Source of the DNA: Neospora caninum Liverpool
Taxonomy: Eukaryota > Apicomplexa > Conoidasida > Eucoccidiorida > Sarcocystidae
DNA length: 64,000 nucleotides
Direction of reading: 5' to 3'
Assembly: GCF_000208865.1 (NCBI RefSeq)
Contig: NC_018396.1
Span: 5,946,514 to 6,010,513 of the forward strand
A program made the position numbers and the translations under genes. Of this stretch, positions 27,401 through 39,788 are shown one piece after another. Below the pieces are notes generated by a model. The model was given only the letters and a program-made list of their open reading frames with translations, did no database searches and was not told the DNA's origin. Each line of letters opens with the position of its first letter. The stretch's first letter is position 1.

Positions 27401-30400
27401 GACGCGAAAGAAGAGACGGGAGGCTGGTCAGAGACGATTTGCCGCACTTGTTGAAGGGAAGAGACCGCGTTCAGGAGGGCCGCAAAGTGGAAAGCCGCGT
27501 CGAAGAGAAGGTGGAGAGAAAACGTTTGCCGCGCCATGATGAAGCGAAGATGCTGCGAGACGTGCTGCCAACCCGACCACTCGTAGTGACTAACCACGGA
27601 CGTGTAGCATCGGAGGGCGAGGCGCTTGAATCCTGAAGAAGCCGCAGCCACAAACCCAGCGAAAACGACGATGGGCAAGACTGCGAATCGCGGAAACCTG
27701 CAACGAGTCCAGGAACCTGGCAATCAGTGCACGCGGGAGCGCAGCTGTCCCCGTGCGTTCTGTCGCCTCGGTCGTGACGCCTCCACGCACCGTCTCTCTT
27801 CCACGCCGAGCAGCCCTCCTCGTCTCCCGCTCTCACATACCCCCTCAAAGACTCGACGCCGTCCAGCAGTCCCAGGCTGCCCGCTTTGCTCTTTTCCTCT
27901 GTCCGTTTTTCCCTTCCAAGCTCGTCCGTCTCTCACCCGCCTTATAGTAGGTGTGTCCTGCCATGACCAGTTGGAAGTTTCGTTTTCTCCGGTGGAGCAC
28001 TCCTGCCTGCTCGAAGCAGAGCGCCGCCTGTTCGAGCAGCATCGCGCTTCTGACGGCCTGGCTCTGCGCGAAGGCTGCGGCCATGGCGGCTTCGAGGTCC
28101 CTTGTCTCGTCCCGAGCTTCGCGCCTCGTCTCTCCACGGTCTGCGCCGGTGGGAGACCGTGCCTCGCCCCGCGCACCGCCGTCGCTGCTTCCAGCCTCGC
28201 TGCCGCTTCGCGCAGGGAGAGAGAGGGAAGGCCGCGAGCGCGCGTCGACGGCAGGCAGCTCTGCATTCGCCGCCAACAGGCGGCGGGCGGCTTCGACGGC
28301 GGCATCGACAGACGCGAGAACCGCCGGAGACGCACACTGTTGCTTGAGAGCGAGGAAGGGCGCGAAGGGCGGCGAGAACGGGAGCGGAAGCATCCCCACG
28401 AGGTCCATCGTCAGCCGCGTCCCGAGCAGCACGCACCGGAGCGCCAGGCGTCCCGCCGAGGCCTGCGAAAGACGAGCAAAGAAGCGGACGCTGAGAGGCA
28501 AAAGGTGAGAAAGACGGGCGGGGAGGCTGAGCGCAGGCAGGGAAACCGAGTTAACGCGGTCGGGGATCGACGAAGCTGCAGAAAAAGACTAGAGGAGCTA
28601 CATTCGGCGGTGGATCTGAACAAGGCCAACGGGAAGGAAACAGGCAGCAGGAAACGGACATAAACAGGTGCCGCGGAAACTATGGGAGGAGACAGGGAAA
28701 GGAGATAAGAGACAATAAAGCATCACTGAGAGACGTGCGACAGACGGAAAACGGTAAAAACAAGACACATGTATACGTTTATGCATATTTGTGCGTTTAT
28801 GTGCATCTGCACAAGGAATGGAGCATGCGGGAAATCAGAGGCGAAGGGTGAGTGCCATGGGGGGGAAAAGCAGAAGACAACGACCGCATGTACAGGTGCG
28901 TGAGTGAGAGCAGTCGCACAGAGTTGGTCTTGCCTTACTTTCACGTAAGCACTATAGGCTTGTTCAATGCATCCCTCAACTTCTCTCCGTGCCGCTCCTG
29001 ACAGGTGCAGGCAGATTGCGCTCATTTCGTACGCGCCGCCTGTGACAAAAACAGCGGACGCGGCCATTCCTTCAAACTCCACACGGAGTGCGCCCGTCGT
29101 TTCTGGTTTCGACACCCCACGCGAAATCCGCAGATAGGCAGATCGAGGCACTGACAGTCAGAATGCGACACATCGCTTGTGCATACACAGCGATATGCAG
29201 GCGCATGCTTCCACGGCATCTTTGTCTCTTCCTGCGTCCCCTTGATGCGCATACACTGGAGTGTACATACACCTGACCACGTGTCGCGAGCCTGGATCCC
29301 GAGTGTAAAACTATGCAGATACAGTCGACATCTGTGCACCGACTCGTCCTGTAAGTCTAAATCGGTATACCAACATCAACGAGTACAGATCAAAAGATGC
29401 GGGGCGGTGGCAAAGGGACACGGATTCTCGTTCCTGGCGCTGGGTCAAAAAGAGTGGACAGTTTCGTCGCGAACGAGCGGCTTTGTCCCTTAGGCGCACC
29501 TAACTGCTTCCAGCGTTTGTCCTGCTTGAAGTCTGCCGCGCAACTGCGAAAGCTCTGGAGCGCCGCCTCGTGCATGCCGAAGAAAAGCTGCAGATCTCCC
29601 AAGAGACGGTACTGCCACTCGATCGCATGCAGCTGAACCGAGCAACGCAGAGTCAAGCACGCACGCCCGAAGGAAGACGAACGGGGTGAAAACGCCGGGG
29701 AACCGCGGGCCCCACCCAGACCAGGAACCCCCACCTGAGACGCCTCATATCGTCCCACCAAACGCACAACCTCGCAGGTGTTAAAATGCCCATACCGGCG
29801 TGCGCCCCTGCTTGCCAGCTAACGCGCAACCTCAAGCGTGAGCGGCAACGTCGACGTGGGCGCGTGTGCCTCGTCTGTATGCCGCGAAGCTGTCGTCAGC
29901 GCCGGCTGTGTGTCTACGGGTTCTGTGTTCACATGTTTGCAAAAGTACTCCATGATCTATCTCCAAACGGAGCGAACCAGGTGTTTCTGCTCCAGTGTCT
30001 GTGCACGTCGCTCGCACACTACCCGTCGTCTCGCGAACTCGCTTTCCAGATATGCATCCGTCATCTCCTCTCCCGCCGGCCGACTGTGACCCGGTCTATC
30101 TCTAGCGGCGGTTCAGCTACTGGATCCTACAACGCCGAAGCATATGGAACGACGGGCTTTAACTCCGTTTCGATAGCAACCTGCAACCCGGATGCTCACG
30201 AAACGTACACCTGTGCATATATGTATATGGACGTGCTGATATAGGTGTGCCCATATTGGAAGTTCACATTTCTGATTTGCGGTCTCGGACGTCGGCGAGG
30301 TCTAACCTGGTACGCAGACTGAACGACTTGGTGCTGTGGCTGTTGCACTCCGTTTTTCCGTGGGCTTCCTGGCGCGTCTCCAGAAGACCCCGAGGACGCA

Positions 30401-33400
30401 GATTTGCTGGACTTCGACGAGCTGTAAGTCTGAGCGAAGCTCCCAGACTCTGAAAACACACGAAACCGCCACATATATGTGCGCATCCACTCGAGACCAC
30501 CGCCCTCCACACACATCCTCACGTGCCGACCCAGGCCTGGCGACCTACAGAGGCGTTGCCGGCCGCTCCCTACGCTGTCCGGCGAGCAGAAAGCCTCTTC
30601 GGTCTATCGCGTTCTAAACCCGCATGCGGGTGTGTAACTATGTAGGCATGTGAATGCATACAAACTCTAACCAGGTGCATAAGAGATGTGCCGCTTAACT
30701 TGGGCGGTCGGCGAGAACGGCCCTGCGTGTACGTCCAGCAGGCTTCCTTTCTTTGGGCCTCGTGTGCACTCGGTTTACCTCCGAGGAACGCTCCTCCGAC
30801 GGCAGAGAGGAGCGCCTCCGCGGCGCCGCCTGCCTGCTCAGCGACGTTGGCGACTACGGAGCTGGCTGAGGAAGGAAAGGCGGAAGCGAAGGGCGAGAAG
30901 GAAGCACTCCCGCCTTCGCCTTGGTTTCCACTGGGCGCGCCGCCCGCGCCGCCCCCGGCTGGGGGCGGCGCGGGCGCAACTCCGGAGGCGTGTGCGCCGG
31001 AGGCACTCGAGGCTCCAGTCCCTCGCGGCTTCCTCCAGAGGTACCGCAGCTGGTTTCGGAAGCCTTTCCGATTGCTCGCAATCGAGCCGTCGAGCTGTCG
31101 CGCCTTCCGTTCCATCCAAGGCAGAATGCCCGTGTTGATGAAGTGCTGAGTGAACGCCGACAATGAGTGCAAGTCGCTCCACGACAGACCCACGCAAAAC
31201 GAGGTGTCGAGACAGCACAGCGTGCTGCAGTGCGCATAGAGCTCCCGGGCGGAGTCCGCGAGAGAGGCCGGTGGCGCCTCCGAAGCCGGGTGCGCGGCAG
31301 GGAGAGGCGACGGCACGGGGCCGCGCTCGGTTGAAGCGTGGCCGCCCGGTGAAGAAGGCGAGGGAACGGAACCAAACGATGCGCGATGAAGAGAACCGCC
31401 CGACGCGCTGCACGGCAGGCGCGAGGCCACGGGAAGGGGAACGTCAGAGCCAATGAGCGACCGGATCTCGCTGACGCCGTACCCAGGGGGAGAAGCGAAC
31501 GGCGAAGACGCGGAGCCCGGTGCGAAAGCAGAGGGCCAGAGAGACGAAATCGTGGACGGCGACAGCGAAGCCGGAGGACTCTGCCCCGTCGCAGGGGAGA
31601 GAAACGTCGGGAATAAATTCCCGGACAGGGACGAAGAGAAACTGACCGATAGGTGCTGCGCGTAGAGGTACCGGATGGACGGAAGAAGCTGAGCAGACAG
31701 AGGCGGAAAGGCCCAAAAGGACGAAAGTGAAGCACGGGCCGTCGCAGCGAAGAGGAGGTACCGAGCAGAGGAGAGGGCAAACAGGATCGGAACCCGCCGG
31801 TACATCTCCAGGGGTTCGGGGGAAGCAAACAGCGGTGGTGCACACACGAGGTCTAGCAGACACAGACGCCCAAAAGCGAGGGACGTTGTGAAGCGCTAGA
31901 GATGCAAATGGAAAAAATGCGTAGTCAGACACGCAGCCGGCACAAAATACAAACCGAGAAATGAACGGCGCAAAACAAGGCATCCACATACCTATATATG
32001 TTTCGAATCAGAACTATGTAGAGAGAGACACACATGTACATACACATGTACACCCCACGAATACGCCCCATGCGAATGTATATATATATATATATATATA
32101 TATACGTATATATATACATATATATACATATATATACATATATATACATATATATATATATATATACATATGTATAGGTTTACCTGCCAGTGACTCTGTA
32201 CGTTCGTTTTTCTGCCAATGGTGAGAAGGTGGCAGTTGGCGGGAGGGAACGCAGCACAGAGTTGCTCGAGAAGTCTTTCGTTTCTTCCATCTTCCGCTGG
32301 ATCTTCACTGTCTCTTCCGCTTTGTTTCTCCTCCACCCCTTCATCGTCCTCGCCCCCTGCTCTCGCGCTCTGCTTCCCCTCGCGCCTTCTCTCCGTGTCA
32401 GTCGCCCCCGCCTTGTCGTCGCCCTCGCCTACGCGCGGCTCTGTCCCCTGTTGAGACGATGAGAGGGAAAACGCAGACGACGACAAAGGGGAGGAGAGAG
32501 AAGAGACAGAGGTAGCGGACGCGGGCGCAGCCTGTTTTGAGAGTTTTAGTGCAGTGCTCAGGTCGGCCTTGGCCTCGAAGGCATCGCTATGGATGTCGAG
32601 GATAACGAGGGCGCGTACCGGATTGGGATCAAAGACATACTTGCCACACAGGGAGGGGAGGTTTTTGGTCTGCAGCAGTTCTTCGAACGCAGCAACTGGA
32701 TCTGCGTCGCGACTGCTGGCCACGAGAACCAAGCCCACAGGCTGGCAGAGCGTTTCGTGTTCCGAAAAGCGCAGCCCGTCAAACACGACTCCTTCCCAGT
32801 CATTGTACCACGGCAAGTCGACTCCCCGCAGCCCCGTGGTGCTAGAGATCGGCTGGCTGCACGCCTGTGCGTAAGCGTCTTCGCCCTCCGCGCCGGCGCT
32901 CGGCCCCTTCTGTCTTGCCGGCTTCTCTCGGACGCGAGGCCCTCGGGAAGCCCCCTCGACGTCCGAGATGAAGGGCGAGGCCGCCGACGCCCGCACCGCG
33001 CTCGTCCGCGCGGCTTCGACCGCGGTCGGCCGTTTGGAGCCCGAGGGGCCCACGCCCCCTGGGGCGCCGAGGCGCCCAGAGGACGCGAGAGCCGGGGAGG
33101 CAGCTGCCGCAAACGTGCTCAGCTCCGCGAGACTCGGTGGGGACTGGGAGAGGACGCGCGTGGCGAGAGTGTCGGCCGAGAATTCGGAAGGCAACTCTGC
33201 TTCCTCGAGGTCGAGGAAACGGACGGCAAAGTCCGGAGAGATACTCGCCTTCTTCGCGCCCGACCCAGCGCCGGAGACAGACGCGCCTCCCGCCTCACCT
33301 CCCGCGGCGCGCTCCGGCGTTCCGGCAGAAGAGAAGGGGAGAGAGAGCGAAGAGGCGAGGGCAGAAACCGAGGCCGTGGAAGGTGCCGTCGAGGACACAG

Positions 33401-34070
33401 ACGAGGGCGTCGACCGTCCGGGGCCTGCGTCCCTGCCTCGGGCAGCGGATCCACTCGGCCCAGGGGGGGCGGCCACAGCAGTGGAGTTTGTCTGCGAGCT
33501 TGACGCATTCGTGCTCAGAAAGGGCGAAGAGACATTCAGGCGGAGGTTCAGAGGAGGGACATCTGGGCCCTCGTACACGAGAGACGCGCCTGTCGCCTTG
33601 GCAGACGCGGCCGGCTGCGAGGCGCCGACGAGGCCGAGCTGGTGGACGTGGACGGGATGGTAGCCCTCCCTGCGAATAAACTCTTCATCTTGTTCCGTGT
33701 GTTGAATATCTGGGCAGAAGCCGCAGGACGCGGAAGCCCCGCTGGGGGGATCGCATGCTGAGGCACTGGCAGCTGCGCGGAGCGTCGCAGCGACTTTCCG
33801 GACGGCGATTGCGTTGCCGTTGAAAGGCTGGAAGAGCGAGGCGAGGGAGAGGCCTGTCAACGCAGCCACTTCCCGCTTGGCGCGCTCAGTCCCCCCCACG
33901 AGAATGACGGGCGAGAAGGTGCGCCGAAGCCATCCGCGAAGCGAAGAGGACGAGGGCGGCGGCGAGGCCACGGGCAGAGGGGGCGGGAGAAGAAACGGAG
34001 AGGGCCAAGCAGAGCAAGGGGAGGCAGGGGCGGCGGGGGAGAGAGAGGAGGGAGACAGCGGAGAAGTCAT
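18406..34070 (-). CDS. TRAPPC8: TRAPP III subunit TRAPPC8/Trs85, 15 exons
   Basis: Subunit of the TRAPP III tethering complex, which activates Rab1/Ypt1 in ER-Golgi transport and autophagy. Model exons: 34070-32184, 31895-30779, 30449-30307, 29632-29500, 29039-28939, 28462-27937, 27632-27279, 26908-26437, 26172-25560, 25312-24967, 24695-24289, 24080-22842, 22604-22250, 21706-21609, 21045-18406. This gives about 3476 residues with every junction in phase. Family landmarks appear in order: [13 protein letters not shown] near the N-terminus, [72 protein letters not shown], and near the C-terminus [19 protein letters not shown] followed by [14 protein letters not shown]. The length compares with about 1435 residues in human, the excess being Ser/Pro/Ala-rich insertions in exons 1, 2 and 15. 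The exon 12 acceptor and the small exon 14 are the least certain parts. Confidence 0.92.
21357..21386. repeat. (TA)n microsatellite
   Basis: Alternating TA tract of about 26 bases preceded by AAATATAA, in the last intron of the TRAPPC8 gene. Confidence 0.9.
32079..32174. repeat. (TA)n/(TATATACA)n microsatellite
   Basis: About 96 bases of TA alternation interrupted by regularly spaced CATA and CGTA. It lies in intron 1 of the TRAPPC8 gene (32183-31896), ten bases from the exon 1 donor. Confidence 0.92.
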
Positions 34071-36560
34071 TGTGGGGTGGGAAGGCAGCGAGACGGAGTT
34101 TGATACATGGCCGAGGCCCCGTGTGATGATGCCTGCTAGAAACCGAGCGATAGAGACGAAAGGGGTTCAGAAGAGAAAGAAGACGAGGCGTAAAGGATGG
34201 AGACAGAAGAAAAGCGGGATGCAGAGGAACGGAGAAGGAAGAGAGGAAGGGGAACGGAAGAGAGGAAGGGGAACGGAAGAGAGGAAGGGGAACGGAAGAG
34301 AGGAAGGGGAACGGAAGAGAGAAGCCTCTTCTCTCCCACCCCTTTGTCGTGAGACCAGGCGCTCAGCGTCCCATGGCGAGCGTTCCGGGTTCTCCTGCTG
34401 GCCAATGGGTAGCGAAAAAGATGAGTCGGGAGGGAGATAAAAGCAAGGGAAATGAGGAGACACAGAAGGAAGGGGAGAAGGCAGCACAGGAGAGAAGAGA
34501 TGAGCGCGAGGATCTCGAACAACAGCTCGTTGCGCCTCGACACATCGAGGTGATGAGTACCCGCTGATTCGAATCGGACCCTCAGGAGGGGAACAAAAGA
34601 ACACGAAGAATACATGGGCACAACCGACGACGGACCGCTTGAGAGAAAGTCCTTTCGCCCGATGTGCTGTCGTCTCTGCCGTGTCTCTGCCCGGGGTGTC
34701 TTGTGCGACACAACGAAACTGCAAAAGTGGATGGCATAAATTTCATTCCCAGACGGAAAAGGCAAGGCAGGAGAGAGGTGACCGAGTTGGGACGAAGGAA
34801 AAGGAAAACGGCGAGGGGGGCGACTCAAGGAGAAACATGGCGTCAGAAGAAGGAACGAAAAAGGAAAGTCGAGACAGGGGCGAGAACGCGAGCACGGCGG
34901 GTGGTGTACATACAGATGAGGTACGCCTTGGCCGACGGCTCGGCTGCCGAAAAACACAACTAGACGGCGAAAAAGTGAGGAGAAAAGGGGAAAGAAAACG
35001 CCTGGACGAAAAGCCAAGAGAGAATAAGCTATTTCTTGTAGACCGGAGGCCTTCACTTTCGTTTTCTTAGTCGCAAGCGAGAAAGGAAACGCGCATGTCG
35101 TTCCACTAGATGCACAGGCACCGCACGCCCAAGACCGTTTCCAATCGCCGCGAGCTTCTCACTAACCGACGGGAAAATTCGATGGCGCACTAAAAACGAT
35201 CGTTTCTTTCTTCTCTCTGCTGGAAAGGACGGACAGCGAAGCAACCCGCGTGAGGGCGACAAGCGGCCGCCTTCCAAACCGCTATCCCGGCCCCCAACAC
35301 GGAACCGTGCCCTATCTCGCGACGACTGCCGAGAGTGTGCATGCACAGGCCAACTCCCTAATTTGCAGAGGAGGAGTGCCTCAAGCAAAAACGGGGGTAC
35401 AGAGGCCGCGTGGGCGTGTAGAACGACATGGTATAAACTAGGTGAAGCGTTGAAAGTGCTCCCACGCGCTACAGAGTCAGCGGGTGTGTGAGCGACAAAG
35501 CTGTTACAGAGGAGCGCTCGTCCAGCGTTCTGTAGGGCAAGAATCGAAGCGCAGAACGAAGGCGCAGTAACGACAGCCCAGTACACTGTGTGCGGTGAGA
35601 CGAGTCCGAAGGGGCCACACTACGCAAGGTACACACGAGCAGCGAAAACACGTAGAGCCCGCGGCATTTGCTTCGCATGAAGAAGGTAAAAGCCGCGCTC
35701 CTTGGAACAGTGGAATGTACGCGCGGCGGCAGCTAGCTGCTCAGAAGACGAGCACAACACTCTCTCGAGTTCTACGGTGAAAAAGACCCACCACTACAGA
35801 CGAAAACGTTTTTATCGGATTTGGATCGGGGCCGATTCTGTCGGGGTTTCCCTCGCAAGCGCCGTTCGTGGCAGAGTGTGCGGCCCTCAGTGGAGAGGTG
35901 ACGAGGGGTGACCTCGGCGACGGGGACTGCGGGATCAGCACCTTTTGCATGTCCAGCAGCTGATGACACCTGACAAAAAAACGCAGAATTCACCTTTCGA
36001 GAGTCCCCAGAGTGCTACAAGAGCCCTCCCAAATCTGCAACCTCCAGAGGCGCGACACATCCCGCTCGACCGTTCCTTCCTCTCTACGGCGCGCTTGAGT
36101 CTTGGTGCCTACGTGGTCGAGTCCGTCGCCGGTGGCTGGAGGACGCCCCGTTGGACGGTTTACAACCCACGCTCAAAAAGCCCACAAGACATGTTCTGCG
36201 TGTGTATCAGCAGAGAGGGGAAGCTATGCTACTTTTCCATTCGTGGGGTTTCGCTGTTCTCTGTGTGCCGCAGGCGAAACGCATCACAAAGCACCTACAT
36301 GTTAGGAAGACACGCGTTTTGCACGAGCTGCACATACAAGCAAGGCAGTGAACGTTCCGCTGGAAATCATGAGGAGCGTGTGACGATTCTAATTAATCCA
36401 AAAACGTCCGTACTCCCCGCAGAATAACATGCGCCGTGGTGCATCGGGCTTCGCTGGCAGTTTGCGGGCGACTTGCTCCACTGCCGGTGTTGGTTTTCAC
36501 AAGGAAATACCACGTTGTTTTTCCAAACTGGTGGAGTCCGGATTTCCGTTTTCCGGTCGG
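34071..36560. other. Divergent spacer, left part
   Basis: Upstream region of the minus-strand TRAPPC8 gene. It holds a purine-rich leader with a 19-base tandem repeat (34238-34321). I see no coding sequence I can defend. The frames present are short or Arg/Lys-rich. Promoter elements for TRAPPC8 should lie here but I cannot place a start of transcription from sequence alone. Confidence 0.5.
34238..34321. repeat. 19-base tandem repeat, 4.4 copies
   Basis: Four perfect copies of GAAGAGAGGAAGGGGAACG followed by GAAGAGAG. The array begins 168 bases upstream of the TRAPPC8 start codon, probably within its 5' leader or promoter, where it is pyrimidine-rich on the sense strand. Confidence 0.95.
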
Positions 36561-36749
36561 TCAGTGCCCAGACTGCGCTTCCCTAGATTTCCCTGATTAT
36601 CTTTGTTGTATTAATACAGGGTGTTCAATTGCTTCTATCTCCACGATAGTTATCATCTTAACTCTGCCCTGCTAGTCCTTTGTTTACAGCTTGTACCGTT
36701 GCATTCAGGAGCCTACCGCTATATACGATGATTTTATGTGATCACATTG

Positions 36750-36866
36750 GTATAACTCAAGCCGAATAAACAGACACACTATAGTACCTAGGATACTGAA
36801 TATGACTCCAGTTATGAAATACAGACAACCAAGTGCTCTATGATTGCTCAGCACAGTTCCCTGGGT
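36750..36866 (-). pseudogene. coxI: Nuclear copy of mitochondrial coxI, N-terminal fragment (minus)
   Basis: Translated on the minus strand, this AT-rich stretch reads SNHRALGCLYFITGV, then IFSILGTIVCLFIRLELY. This is the conserved first transmembrane segment of cytochrome c oxidase subunit I (family pattern NHK-LG-LY followed by GT-SL-IR-EL). The frame is lost after LELYQ, and no start codon or nuclear exon signals adjoin it. Toxoplasma nuclear DNA is known to carry many short mitochondrial-like insertions with coxI and cob pieces, flanked by direct and inverted repeats. The fragment is partial and surely not functional. Confidence 0.82.
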
Positions 36867-37196
36867 ATCCAATCCAGTGTTGTGCCTTGGGCATTGAAGC
36901 TCAGTTAATTAGCGTTAGGTTTGATATTCTGTACCAGCCGATCTAAAATCGTGATGTCATTGTCGTTTATATAAATCTAGTAATGCTTGACAAGTTTCTT
37001 GTAATGTAGTTAGCTACTGGATACGTTTTACTGTTAACTTACTACAGACCATGGGAGCGAAAAAAATATAATATGTAACTCCGTTCATGGAAATCAAAAG
37101 AGCTTTCACGCAGCAATCGCAAAGAACTTGGTTGTCAGTATCTCATAACTGGAGTCACATTCAGTATCCTAGGTACTATAATGTCTCTGTTCATTC
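36764..37196. repeat. Inverted repeat of coxI fragments around an AT-rich loop
   Basis: Arms at 36764-36834 and 37126-37196 are inverted copies of about 71 bases with roughly seven mismatches. Both derive from the same part of mitochondrial coxI. The 290-base centre is AT-rich, unlike the GC-rich flanks, and is probably also of mitochondrial origin, although I cannot name its source. The whole island runs from about 36590 to 37200. Confidence 0.85.
37100..37196 (+). pseudogene. coxI: Nuclear copy of mitochondrial coxI, N-terminal fragment (plus)
   Basis: Plus-strand translation reads SNRKELGCQYLITGV, then TFSILGTIMSLFI, again the start of cytochrome c oxidase subunit I. It is better conserved than the minus copy (MSLFI rather than VCLFI) but stops at TAG two codons later, where ordinary GC-richer nuclear sequence resumes. 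It differs from the other copy at several bases, so either the two were inserted separately or they have drifted since insertion. Confidence 0.85.
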
Positions 37197-37199
37197 ACC

Positions 37200-39036
37200 T
37201 TTAGGTTATACAGCTCTGGATCGCGGATCATTTGTACAGAGACTGCATTTCCACGTATCGCCTGAGAACGCCAGAGCATCGCAAGAGCCATTTCGGCCTG
37301 TTGTCACTGCGGGGTGTCTCGAACTGCTCACACGGGGGTTCGCTTTTGCTCTGAAACCCGATAGACGCATTAGCAGCTTTGTGAACAGCGACGTTCCGCC
37401 GTATGGTGTCAGCGCTGAAACGCTTTTAACCCTCCAGGAATTTCACCAGCGCTTGGCCGCGAAGACTCGGCACTTGCAGCTCCACTCTCTCATGTCCGAC
37501 TTTCTCACAGTGGGAGGAGCACCACCATTAGCAGAACTTGATTGAGAGTGACTGTTTATCGAGAAAAGAGGAATGCTGGCCTTCCTAAGAGGTCTTCGGC
37601 CCCAATACCGCCACTCGCGTTCTCCCCGCCCTCGGTGTAGCACACCCATGCTGGGGGAGAAGAAACGGAGCACACTTTCAGGAACCTCTCTCCAGAGATT
37701 CGTGCCTCTCAAAATCCAAGAGTAACTGCACTCTCTTCTCGTGCTCCAAAGCAAAGAGTTGGATGCTTACGTTTTAGAGAATCGCGCGCCGGGGGCTACC
37801 CCCGCATCACCCCCCTCGCAAGAACACCAAAACAGCTCGGAGTGTCGCCAAGACAAGCGGGATACAAATGTGCACTTGAACATGCAGCACTCGGCTGCCA
37901 GTCTATAGTCTGCCCCTTACTCTTCTTTGTCTACTCTTTTCGAACTTTGCATGTTTCTGTCAAACTCCCGTGAACAGCGATTGCCCGTCTCTCTCCCCTT
38001 TTCCTCGTGCTGCGGCACTTGTCTTTTTCGACCCCCTCTTCTTAGCTAGATTCCCTGCGCAGTTTTCGTTGATGCATGCGCCTCGTTGCGTCTGCCTTTG
38101 ACTGTTTCCTCCACGAAAATCCGCCTACAGTCTTCGTTTGCTTTCTTCCCACGCTCTCTGACGCGTTTCGTCCCGTTTTCCTGCGCCTTTCCATCGGGTC
38201 GCTCGACACGAGACCCCGTTCTGGACCTTTTCGCATCTCGCTTTAACTGAGAGAAGTGCCGGGGCCGCCGGTGCTCGCAGCGGTGGTTTTTTCCTGTGGA
38301 TTTACACCGTTCTCCTCTGCCACTCTGTGCTCTGCAAGAGCGAGCGTTGCGTGGCAAGGTACTTTTTCATTTGGAGAACTTTGCGGACTCCGGGGCCGAG
38401 TCTTAGGAAAACGCTGTCTAGAGGCCGAGAGAAAAGTGACCCCAAGCACGCACACACGTCAAGGGTTCCGACGGTGTCTGCTGAGGGGGAACGAGCGAGA
38501 GCGCATGCCGGCGATAGAGAGAGAAGGAGACGCAAACACAGGAAGCTATCTCTCAGCGAGGCAGAGAGCAGAGAAAGTCCGTTCTGTGCATTCGGAGTGT
38601 ACACGGGACCCGCGAAAAGCGTCGACCTGCCACGGTGTCTGTTATCTGTGTTGGGTTCAACCTCGGTCTCAGCGTCGTGATTTCCCGCCTCTTCAAATCT
38701 CTTTGAAAATCGGGACGCGGCATCCACTCGCTTCTTTGCTTCTCTCGACTTTTCTCCCGCGCGCGCCTCCTTGACACCTTTTTTTAACGCTCGCTTTTGT
38801 AAACAGCTTCTTCGCCTGGCCTTGAAAACCTGGGACAGCCTTGGCGGCGGAAAACTGACTGCGTTCACCAGCCTTCATCCTTTCGGCTGTGCGTCTCGTT
38901 TGCGTCTTTTCTCTTTTCGTCGAGCACCTCGAGGCGCAGCGCAGGCTGCAGGTGCCCAGCCGACGGGCGAGGCGAGAAAAAGGAAAGGCCTCGGGACGAA
39001 GATCTCTGAGGCAGAGACGACACTGGCGAAGCAAAG
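37200..39036. other. Divergent spacer, right part
   Basis: Upstream region of the plus-strand prolyl hydroxylase gene. From about 38000 it becomes pyrimidine-rich (TCTCTCCCCTTTTCC and similar), as expected for a coccidian 5' leader. I see no supported coding exon before the ATG at 39037 and no RNA gene. Confidence 0.5.
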
Positions 39037-39757
39037 ATGGACGACCCAGACGAGCGGCGCGCGACGGAGGAGAAGGGAGAAGAAGCGCCTGCACGGGGGA
39101 TACGCACCGACCACCACAACGGAAAGGAAGCAGAACAGGAACCTGCACAACAGACAGAGTTCAAGGGTGACGAGAAGGCGACACCCGAAGAAGGGGGGTC
39201 GTGCCAGCCTCGGTCGCCCCGTAGTAAGGCAAAGCGAGACGCTCCGCGTGCGTCGGCGCCGACTGCTGTGTCTTCGACACTTCCTGAGACTGGAAAAGCC
39301 CAGCACAAACTCGGGCCGAGCGTTGTGTGGGACAAAGACGTGGAAGACGCCTTGGTCGCCGCGTGCCTCAGGGTGTTGAACTACAGCACTCGAAAAGATC
39401 TGGAAAGACGCACACGGTAGGCCGGCAACAAAACAGTGCTGACATGCAGCTCCACAGGCGCTGTTCGTTTGGCGGAGATCCTGCATTCTATGAAAGGACG
39501 CCCGTTGCTTCTCGTTCATGACAGCACCGCGGGAGACGCTGAGATGTCATGAAGAAGCGTCATGCAGTCTGCGCCGCTTCCAGGGCCGTACCTGTTTTAC
39601 AGTATTCGCGTACACATACATGTACCCATATATCTGTATCTATTTATCTATCTATCTATCTAGCAGAACATATCTCTTCTCCCTTTACCCATTTCTCGGC
39701 GCCGCGATGAAGAACACAACACGCATATCTAAATACCTATTTATATGATTGCATGTA

Positions 39758-39788
<31 letters not shown>

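Noticed and set aside
36855..36900. GGATTGGATACCC on the minus strand, similar to a conserved small-subunit rRNA loop
   Set aside because: The same stretch leads in frame into coxI (SNHRALGCLYFITGV), so a protein-gene origin explains it better. The rRNA resemblance is short.
37087..37545. Plus-strand frame of 152 codons
   Set aside because: It crosses the coxI fragment in a different frame and continues into flanking DNA. It has no family match and no splice signals.
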